Origin: Spirometra erinaceieuropaei
Taxonomy: Eukaryota > Platyhelminthes > Cestoda > Diphyllobothriidea > Diphyllobothriidae
Assembly: GCA_902702965.1 (NCBI GenBank)
Contig: CACRXP010000012.1
Location: 370,044 to 434,043, forward strand
Length of the DNA: 64,000 bases
Reading direction: 5' to 3'
Part shown: positions 36,601 to 47,600 of the stretch, piece by piece
Position numbering within the stretch: the first letter of the stretch is position 1
How the letters are laid out: each line of letters opens with the position of its first letter
Made by a program: the position numbers and the translations under genes
The notes under the pieces: generated by a model
Seen by the model: only the letters and a program-made list of their open reading frames with translations
The model's database searches: none
Told to the model about the DNA's origin: nothing

Positions 36601-36672
36601 CATGTCACTCTGGATATTTGACTCCCTAGCTTGTCTGATTTAAAATTCCCGGATTACTGCATCGAAGGTGTC

Positions 36673-36720
<48 letters not shown>

Positions 36721-39700
36721 GAACGAGTATGCTTAGAATGCCAGGGACTCGTTTAAGACTGCCATCGTGTCGACGTTTCAGAAGCCCCATCGAGGCTGCA
36801 ATGGTAACCGAGGGCGGCTTACCTTTTTTAGTTGTTTTCATCGATAACACCCATTGATCACTGATCGTTGGTTGCTGTGCAACCGCCTGCGAGGGGTCTA
36901 AAATCCAGGCTCTATAACGAGGCCAGAAGGCTCGTTCGGTGCTACAATAATCATAATGATAATAATAATAATAACAATTGATATAATAATGATATATCAG
37001 TAGGACGGCAGCCTGACTTTGCCTCGTCTGACTGCCCAAGAGAAGGCACTCACCTCGCTGGAGACGTCATCGAGGTGGTTTTTTGGTTCAGGTGCTGATT
37101 CGGAGGCTCTGAGCCATGTCTCGAGGCGACTTAGTTGGTTTCTCAACGTACGTGCGTCGGTGATAGACTCTGAGGCAGTCATACTCATTTCCTCTACGCA
37201 ACCATAAGTTCGACGGCGGGTTCATTACTCATTCGGTAAATTTTATTGTGTCCCAATAGCGGAGTCTGTCGTTCCAGTACGTTTTGCCAGACTCAGCGAC
37301 GCTTCAGGGCTGTTTATATGACCGTTTGGATTATTGGATCATGCTGGGGGGTCGGTACTATAGTTTAGATAAATCCCACTGAACATTTGATGACTATTCT
37401 ACGGCTAATCATCAAGCCGGACTTCTCAGCCGTGAGAGCGCACCATCTCTCAGAAGCAGTGAACCTGCAGTGGAGAGAGACACTTGAAATTCGTTTTTGT
37501 AGGGACCACCCTCCCCACATTCACTGGGTTATTCTGCTGTGGAGAGACTCGAATGCTATCTGACTCCGCGTCAAGTGGTTGTCTTTGTGCAGACGAATTC
37601 CGCCTTGACGCAAGATCACCTGGAGTGTATCTCCAACTTCTCTCGTAGCATTTTTTGTAAATTTGGACTTGATGTCATCACTGCTGTATCGAATTTCGTG
37701 AGTGCATTCCGTTGTGTAATGTGTTGCTGTTACGGGTTCTTTAAATTTGTGATTAACTGACTTATCATGCATGTCACCATTAAATCCCACAAGTACCGTT
37801 TGCCACCTGTACAGGGTGCTGTACTAACAGACGTCATCCAGTTTAATTTACCCTGCCTGAATGCGGCCGTTTGCAATTCTGTTCTCCGATAAGTATAAAT
37901 TATCCTTCCGATGCAGACTGTTGGAGATAGGGAAGGTCGCACAGCTAGAAAAGTTTAGTTTTCAGGGCGGTCTCGGATCCGCTTCCACTGCCTTATCCTA
38001 GAGCCGTGGCGTCTAGCAATGCCGGAAAATAAGTACTACTAATTAGAATTACGTACTATAGTACGTCTTATTTGTGAAATCGCTTCCTTTTCTCCAGCCT
38101 TCGAGAGATATAGAATGCTTTGGTATCAGAAAGTTCAATAACTCTCGCACTTTAGAGTGAAACTTATCCGACAATATGTTTCTAGACTATAAAACTATTT
38201 TCTATACAAAATTTCCTGGAATTTCTTCCAAATGGTCTCCATATCTTACAAATGTTCAACTGGAAACTTGTGGAATAATTGAACACGGCTGCAAACTGGG
38301 AATGCTTCGTTAGCAGACCTAGGGCATCTGCATATGCCTCGGATTGGAACCGGGGACTTTCAGCCATTAACTTCGATCATTGTCTTTGCACTGATTTCAG
38401 GCTGCCCCTTTCTCTCAAAGTGCTTTACCTGCCTGTTTAGTGAATTCCTAGGGAAAGCATATCTTGTACAATGAGGAGGGAAGTTTTCTGTCAGGGCTGT
38501 AATTGCCCGACCTCGGAAATCAAAAAGTCACAGTTATTTTTTTCTTTCATGTATGTCATACGGAGAACCTGGGAATAAAATAGTGAATAAGAACGAAAAA
38601 TGCGAAAAAGTAAACGTTTTGCATAAGTATAATAATAAAATAGAGGGCGTGAGGGATTGAGACCTCATACACTCATTACTAACCTACAGTATCGTTCGTT
38701 CAAATTGAGTTTTTAAATTGTAACACCTCCTAGAGGACGCAGTGATCAGCTCTCGTAACGGCAAGCGTAACGGCAGTCTGTAAATTGCTACAGTGAGTGA
38801 CCTATCTCATGAAATGTTGGCTGAAATTCTGAAATGCGTTTTCGATTAGGAAGGATTACTTGGTTGCGGTTGTAATACTGATTATCTTATGGCATACTGT
38901 TATAACATTTCAGACTTGACTGGATGTCGGATTTTAAATGCACTTCTTTTCAATCTTCTGTAGGAAGCGTGCTCGGTAAAAAATGACTACTTAAGTAGCA
39001 TGCATTTTTCCCATTGATTTTCGATGGTCCTGCAAATTCAAATATATTTTATAGAAACCATAAACAAAAATATGCTTTCTTTTAGTCAATCAATAGAGAA
39101 TCACGTCTTCTTTATATTTTATACTTAAGGAAGGAGTATAATTAGGTTTTAAAAAAGTTTCTAATTACGAGACTTTTTAAGACCGCGGAATGTCCATTCA
39201 CATAGCATCGTACCTAGTCGTTTACCACTGCTCTTCATGAAATGTACAACAGGGTCCGCATCCATTGCAAAATTTTATGGACTCTGTATGATATCTCTTT
39301 AATGGCATTGAAAAATATGTGATTTTCTTTACGTGGAACACATGCACCTTGTAGAGTGTAATCACTTTGCGCTAATTCAAAGAATGATCGGGCTCCAAAT
39401 TGTTCGGCAATTATAAAACTTTTTTTAAAACTTAATTATATTCCTTCTTCGAGTATAAAATATAAAGAAGACGTGATTCTCTATCAAACGACTGGAAGAA
39501 AGCACATTTTTATTTATGGTTTATATAAGACATATTTGAATTTGCAAGACCATCGAAGATCAATGGGGTACAAACATGCTGCTTAAGTAGTCATTTTTAC
39601 CGAGCACGGTTTCTACGGGAGATTGCAAAGCAGTGCAGTTAATAGCTGACATCCTGCCGAGTCCGAACTATCATAGGACTATGCCGCAAGATAATCAGTA

Positions 39701-42700
39701 CTACAACGACGCCTAAGTAATCCTTCCTAATAGAAAACGCATTTCAGAATTTCAGCCAACATTTCATGAGATAGGTCACTCACTGTACTTTCTTTGGCAA
39801 ACGAGCTACACCGTACTTGTGAAATAAGCGGCTTTCAAAACGTTTAATTTGCCATGAAACAACAACTAGAAATATATTCTCTGTCACGCTTTCAAAGGGA
39901 AATTCTCGAGCATCAAGATTTGACTAAAATGTATGTACCTCTTAAGCGACGCTCTTCCTTTAGCGACCAGAAGGATTATCATCCGAAAGTCAGCTTACAT
40001 GCTAGCTATTATGGTCATTTTACCAAAGCATTATTTCCTATCCTGCACGGTTTCGGTTATTTTGCAGTGTCCTATATGTGGTGTATTTGGTTCGCAGACT
40101 GACCGACAAATGCGGAATCCTTTTTTGTAAGATAGGCTAACACGAATCTACGAACGAAACCAATCAATGTGGCCCTGTAAAGTATCTCGCGAGAGACATA
40201 AATCCGGCTGGTCGACTCTAAAATGTGTTGTAATCTAGTCGTTGGCGTCATTCTGACGTTGAAAAGTTAAATTAAACTGGGATGAGAAATACTTAGTCAT
40301 CACCCAACTGAGCCTACGGCTATTCGTCTCCAGCGCTGGGAACTAGTCCTTTTTTCCTATAGGAAAAACAAAACTAGTTCATATCTGAATAAAAATTTGC
40401 GGCCATTAAGCGTACCGAATGCCAGTCTCTGGCACATGAAAGACACGTAATTATAACGTCGCGCATACTTTATGTCTTTGCGATCCACTTCGGTGAGCTA
40501 AACGTGCCATCATTTTTAATTTAACCATTGCTGACCAGAACAGTTATACACGATATCACTGACCAACTGTTGAACTTATGCTGTAGACTAGACACTAACT
40601 TTAATCTATTTGCTTTCTGTTTTAGACCTCCTTGAACACTTATTGCTCAGCACTTGGAATTCAGATCTCTGCAGTGAATTTGTAAGTTTTTAACCAATCA
40701 TATTGACTGCTCCGGATTCTGCTCCTAATCTCCTGGCATGTCCTCTTCCTGGATGATATCTTCTTTTCCCCCCCTCCTCCTCCTCCTCCTCTTCCCCCTT
40801 CTCCTTGTTTTTTCCTCTTTGTCTACTAATACTACGACTATTCTTCGTTATCTTCTCGTCACTTCCGCTCAAACCATGCAATCGTCTTCATCTTCGAACT
40901 TTCTAACCCCTCCACATCTAATATTCTTTAAAATGAACTCTGAAATTTGAGGTGCGCACATCGATTTTGAGACGTTGGCGTTTTGCTTGAAAAGCGCAGG
41001 TTTTTTGTTCACTCAGGTTTCATACTTCGGATGTTCGATCAAACAACAATTGCTACTTGTTAAAATTCCGAAGTATATTATGTTGCCTATTTTTTGTTGG
41101 GGATTGACAAGTGCCTGTCATCAATCTCTGACAAGCTGCTATTTTCAGGCCAAATTATCAGGACAGCGAAGGCCTAGATCTGCTTGATTCGTGAGTGGTT
41201 GGCACGCCTTATAAGAAAGGCAGAGCAGTGAGCAACTGGATGACGATCTTTTCGAAGAGGCCACCTCACGACTGAGAATTAACAACCATGTTTCATTTTA
41301 AGACCCGACAGTCGATTGTCAAAGTCTCCCAGGAAGCTATCGTAATGACGACGCGTGAAAATTAATGCTGAGTGACGAAGCGATTTCTCCGAAAATTTGA
41401 TGTACGGTCTGTAAGTGAGAATCAAAGTAAACTTTAGGGGCTCTAATCAGACCGTCTTTTGAGAGTTTAAAATTCCCATGAAAATGAACGCTTATCAAGC
41501 GGGCTACTGACTTCATATATGAGGACAATGTTGTGAACGTTATAAACCATGTCTTCTTAACCGTACAAAGTATGATATTGAGAATAGTCGTGCAGTCTTG
41601 GCTTTGGATGGTGCATCAAATATTACGGCTGATGAGCGGATTTAGAACATCTGTCCATATTCACCCATACGGATACTACCTTAGTAGCAAGAAACGTCGA
41701 CTTTCACCTCAAGCGTCGCAGCTCTTTCAAGGCCCAAAATTGATTGGTTGCCTATTGGTCTTTCAGGCACTTCCGTACACAGCAATCAAGTGCTCGCAAA
41801 TTTACAGGATAGTCAATAGAAAACGCGCCTGCTGTTGCGCGCGCACTTTTGGGCGCCGTCATCGTATAATACGATGACTTTTTTGCAAATAGTTAGACTG
41901 TGGCTTGCACATCCGACTGCTCAGCTTTGCCACAATATGCTCCTGCCACGAACACCACGTTTACCAGAAATTTATCCGCATCATCCTATGAGCGGGGCGG
42001 GGTGTGTTGCTTGTCGCGGCGGCTAAAGCCATAGACAGGACGTAGCCACTACGAGCCTCAGGTCAGCTCCAGAGTGTACATAGGTGTTGGACGCCCGTTG
42101 AGAGGATACTGTATGATGTATAGAAAGACTAGAAAACCGGTTGCAATAGGTCGGCAGCCGGACGAGAGAAAAAGTATGGCGCCGTGAGAACGGCGTCCCG
42201 AGTGCAGTGGGAAATGCGTCACAATACCATGGGCAAGAGCACGCCCAAGTCGGCCTTGAAGATGATTGGCCGGCTTGCGCAGCCGTGATTGGCAGATAAC
42301 AAGATCGCCACAGCTTCGCACTTGCAAGTACTCACGAGGGGTGCGGCGTTGCAAAATACGCCCGGAATGGGGTCGCTACGTGCTATATCGATATTTTTTG
42401 CGTCAACAAATTGTCCAGGGTTAGCCATCACGCTTAGCCTCCGGCCAGTTTTGTGGCTGACTGACGCTTGTTGGTAATATTACCAACAAGGATTAATGCA
42501 TACGGGCACAGTCTGCACAGCGGTTCCTTCGCGTGATTAGCGCCGGGGGCGTCAGAGGTTAATCATATTGGTATCCAAAGATAAACCCTCAAATCGGGCT
42601 TGATAGTGCAGGGCTAGACATATGGCTTAGGTTTCCCGAAACTAAACCGCGCACCATCAGTTCTTGATGCTAGAAACTGGTGTTTGCGCAAATAAGGTTT

Positions 42701-44595
42701 CCATTTTGAACTTCAAAGTCCGGGTGCTGAAGAAAGGAAGTGCACTGTGCAGACATTCTACCGCAATTGCGTCGAGTACGATACGATGAAACGCACACGT
42801 GCGGAAAAATTGCGAGCACGCCAGGATTCGAACCTGGAATCTTCTGATCCGTAGTCAGACGCGTTGTCCATTGCGCCACGCGCCCGCGGTCGTGATCTCG
42901 GCCAAAGCTTAACTAGGCGCGCGTACAATGCCGAGTTGGGCGCGGCTGAGCGCTGTTGCTGAGACAGCACGCGGAAAATGACAAGCCACGTGCCACATGG
43001 CACTTCTGGACATCTAATGCCCTTAACCCTCTCCCTCACGTGGCAACAAATTCCAATATCTATACCGTTTCTGTTCATCCCAGAGTGACCTCAGATTTTA
43101 CCATTTTCCACTGCAATGGCGTATAAGAGATTTTTCGCCGAAAATGCTGTTTTTCATTGTGCAGGACTTACTAACGACCGATGATAAATGCGAAATACTT
43201 TTCGATGTCCACATTTTGTTCTGTTCCTCATATAAGCACAATTTCATTTCTGAATAATGTTAAGGACCCAGTATATAGCGGAACTCAAAGGCAGAATTGG
43301 GAAAAAGCGGTGCGAATCCGTAAATACGGTGACCAAAGCCTAACGATGGACGACCTTTCCAAGCGACGCAAGAGAACTCTGTATGAAACCTATTTTCCTT
43401 TGGCTTCTGTTGCTCACGGGGCGCTAGATTAGTAGTCGGAGGAATAAGCTACCCTTGTCTGATTCGGGTTCTAATCCAAGATCGCCACCTGCGTCTATGC
43501 AATTCTAAATTAGTAACCAGACAGAAGCAAGCCAGATGCTCAAAGATCTTTGGAGGCATCTTGAAAAAAAATGCTCATCTGTGCCGTGATACTGTTGTGC
43601 ACAACCTATCTTCCAAACAACTGGCAGCAGAGAAGAGAAAAGTCCTAAGTCTCGATGCCTACTTCAATACCACCCAATGCTTACCCACTTGACTTCACCG
43701 CGGTTGCGGAATCTATCATTCGTAAAGTCCAAATTACCTAGAAAAATGGAAATTTACTACAACAGCGAACGTTCTCTAGACTGATGTCTCCCCCAGAGCA
43801 CAGGACGTTCCCGAGAATGAAGTGGGGCACTCCGAACGTTGAAAGCCCAGTAGAGGCATTGACATACTTGCAGTCGACAAAGGACGGTCGACAGTTGTAC
43901 TGAACAAGAAGGACTACATCGACAAAGCTGAGGCACCTTTGGACAATAAAACTGCCTACATCCCTCGCGAAGATGGCCCGGTGAAAACGCTAGTAAGCAG
44001 CATTAACAAAGACCTAGCAAGTCTTCCGAAGCGAAGTGTAATAACGCAGACTGACTGGCAAAAGATGAGATAAAAGGGGGAAACGGTCGCGAGATTCTGT
44101 GACCTTCCCAGGAACTCCCCCACATCCGATTGTCTCTCCAAAAGGCACCTGGGTGCTCGGACTGGCCAAGTAATTGTTTCATCGCCTCAGATTTCTGAAT
44201 TACTGACGAGTGACCTGAAGAGTCCGGCTTCGAAGCCCGAAATCTTTAAATCCCAGGATTTGGCGTGTGGCTGACTAAGGGTCGCCACTCGGCAAGAAAT
44301 TACTACTCCACTCCGTTTGCATCGTTGTGCGACTGTCTGTGAAGACTCGGGGTTGGAGTTTTAAGGCTAGACGTAACGAGAATGTTCCGTACTGTATCCA
44401 GACCAATTGCCACCTTTTCTACATTGAAGATATGACAATTCGACCGTCGCGAACGACGATGCCCATTTGGAGCCCCACAGAGTGGGCTCAGCATCGGTCA
44501 CTTGGCCATGAATTAATTTCCAGACTTGCTCAGCCTTTACCACACCTCCAGTCTTCCGCCGTCGGTCGATACTTGGCTTCCACACCCTATAAATG

Positions 44596-44646
<51 letters not shown>

Positions 44647-47600
44647 AACTGTCTCTGACGATGGACTCCTGCACAAGTTCGAAAGCTAAGAACAATAAAC
44701 AAAATGTCCCGGCGCCCGACCATCCTTCATCTTCATTTACCGCACTCTCCCCTTCCACATCCACCTGTTTTCGATGACTAGTAAACGTCAAGATGACCAG
44801 AGGTGAACCAGGGCACACGCGTACCCCAAACGACCTGGTCCCTACTCTGTATATATTAGACTTTCCTAGGGCCGGCTCCGATCTCACATCAGTGCGGGTG
44901 ACGTGAATGTCGCATTGAGAGGGAACCATTGCAGCCTGACTCATATACATATATACGCAGTACATAACCGACCTTTTTGGGCAGTCGGTTGAGAACACTG
45001 CAAACCGTAATGTGATCACTGACATTTCATGTCAACGGACCCCACTGACACCAAAAAACACGGTAATTGTACGAAAGAAAAGTCATCTCGATATAAACAA
45101 AATGACATGCTTATGATTCTGTCGGCTGATTTTATTTGGATTTCCTAGTCATTGACCGGCCTGTCAGCATTTATTCCCGCGACGTCTCTACCAAGAAAAT
45201 CAGGTAAAAAAGGGAAATTACAGGAAATTATGGCGAAATCGTGGGGAGTAATTAGCCACGAGGGGAGGGCGCAGACGAGCAATTATCACAGTGACAGTGA
45301 GCCAGTTTGCCGAGCAATCGTCACACCAGCATCCAGCACGGATGACGAAATCACGGCCATAAACGACTCGGAATCGGACCGACAAGCCACCACCGCATCA
45401 ATTACGACCGCAGTGGTGTTTGCGAGAACTGTTAATTGCAGTGCGCATACGGTCCCACGGTAGCCACGTGCTATAAAAACTGCACTCCTGGTGCCACCAT
45501 CACCTTTATCTGTGAATGTCTCTGATGATGGATTCGAGTGAGAATCCGAAACGTCAGACAAATAAATTTCTTGTTCCAGTGATCGCATCTTCATCTTCTG
45601 AACTGCTACCTGGAACTCGCCTATTCGTTTCTATCTGCTGCAATGTCATCACGTGCGTTGGATGTTGGTGTGATGATTGCTCAACCATCTGATCCACCGA
45701 CCCTGGAGTTGGGAAAAGTGTTCACCTGTGCGCTTCATTCGTGGCTAATTACTCCGCCTAGGCGAAGTCTTAGCATCGAGTATTAAAGGGGAAGATCATT
45801 ACACTTGTTAATGGACTGGGGGCCAGTAAACCATGATTCAAGTAGCTCCCGGCTCACGCGGTTGTCGCCTCTAGCGAGAATTTCGACCTAGTCGAATTTG
45901 AATGTGTGGCCGGGTCTCGTCGAATGAGCCGCAACTTAAGAGCTGGCGTCATTTCTCCGCACCGCTGCGGCGTGTTCGGCCATTCGCTTTAGGAGCTGTC
46001 TTCCGGTTTCTCCGACGTAGTTGGTTTGTCCGCAACTGCACCAGATCCGATAAACGACTTAAGGCGTTTCTAGCCGTTGCAGTTGGTCTCTCGGTTTCAT
46101 TACCTGACGTCTGATGGTTGCCTCCGGTCTGTGGCGGGCGCTCCCGTATGTCAAGAACGTTTCGGAAGCTGTCGGCCGCCTTCTCGCACCACTTGGGGCT
46201 GGAGTTGCACACAGACCGGAGGCAACCATCAGGCGTCTGGCCATGAAACCGAAAGACCCACTGCCACGGCTAGAAACGTCTGAAGTCGTTTATCGGATCT
46301 GGTGCAGTTGCGGACAAACCAACTACGTCGGAGAAACCGGAAGACAGCTCCTAACGCGAATGGCCGAACACGCTGTAGTGCTGCGGAGAAATGACGCCAG
46401 CCCTCAAGTTGCTGCTCATTCGACGAAATCCGGTCACAAATTCAAATTCGACGAGGCCGAAATTCTCGCAAGAGGTGACAACTGCGTCAGCCGGGAGCTA
46501 CTTGAATCATAGTTTACTGGCCCCCAGTCCATCAACAAGTGCAACGATCTTTGGACTCCATACTCCGTGCTAAAACTTCGCCTGGGCGGATTAACAAGCC
46601 ATGTGGGCAGGGCAGAGGTGAACACTTTTCCCAACACCGGGGTTGGTGCGTCCGATGGTCGAGCAATCATCACGCCAACATCTAACGCACGTGATGAAAT
46701 TGCAGCAATTATCGACTCGAATGTCGGCCATCAGTCAATGATCACACCAAGTGCGACGATCCCGGATGAAGGGGGAGCCGTAAATGCTCATAGGTATGCG
46801 GTAGCATGGCTACTGCATCCTATAAATACCGCAGCCCCCTGTGCAACAACCACCCGTTTCTGCTTTTTTGTCTCTGATGATGGATTCGAGTAGGAATCCG
46901 AAACGTCGGGCTAATAATGTTCTTGTCCCTGCGATCGTGTCTCCTTGTTCAATACTACTTCCTGGGACTCGTCTCTTCGCTTCTATTGACAATGATAAAT
47001 TATGTTAGGTATTAACGGCAACGATAGGAGGTGGGACACACAACTAACTTAAACTAGCCAGTGGATCGTCTCATACGTTAAATAGTGGAAGAGGAGGTTT
47101 CACATTTGAGGCACCACACAGAAAAAAAAACAAGAAGACATAGAGAATAGATAGACTTCTACCAAAAGTTGCACACGGACCACAGGACAACGAGTCTGTG
47201 GCTCAGTGGTTAGGGTCGTTGAACTTCTAACTAACAGGTCGCGAGTTCGAGCCCCAGGTGTCCCACATGTCGGGGTTGGGTGTGACTGGCTGACGACGGC
47301 TAATAAGCCAGAAATGGCCATCCCAGTCTTCCTTGTCTTTGTCGGTGATAACGTTCTGCTTAGAATACACTATTCTCACAAATGGGCTCCAAATCCTCTT
47401 TCTGTTCGATACCGAGCCTGAAGGTTGTAGGGATTAGCTTCTTTGGCAAGTACAGTAAGTAAAAATTTCATAGAAGGACAATTTTTAAGCGTTGTTCTAC
47501 TTATGGAATTTAATCTACTCAGTTATTCATATTAATAGGCTTTATGTACTTCTGCAACTAGGGTTTACTCATCTGACACGATTTTTCGCGTTTTCGGCCT

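Larger units (their letters stand above)
44410..44760 (+). mobile_element. PLE pseudo-LTR/tail with CTG expansion and hammerhead
   Basis: Contains GACAATTCGACCGTCG (a leader also found in the 0.46-kb repeat), a TATA-like CCCTATAAATG at 44586-44596, a pure CTG run to about 44646, then a hammerhead at 44650-44694 and the tail AACAATAAACAAAATGTCCC. The layout promoter-like box, repeat, ribozyme fits PLE pseudo-LTRs, in which the ribozyme lies just downstream of the transcription start. Confidence 0.72.

Noticed and set aside
38310..38370. B-box-like GGTTCCAATCC on the - strand as a tRNA
   Set aside because: No A box or cloverleaf stems at the right distance.
41040..41120. Possible missing stomatin exon encoding CWGLTS
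   Set aside because: No convincing acceptor upstream and poor similarity outside WGL.
44327..45025. Poly-Ala, poly-Gln, poly-Leu and poly-Ser frames
   Set aside because: All come from the CTG run in a PLE pseudo-LTR.
45180..45270. Possible missing stomatin exon encoding SWGVIS
   Set aside because: It falls in conserved PLE pseudo-LTR sequence also found on the - strand at about 14.98 kb, and its length does not solve the phase problem.
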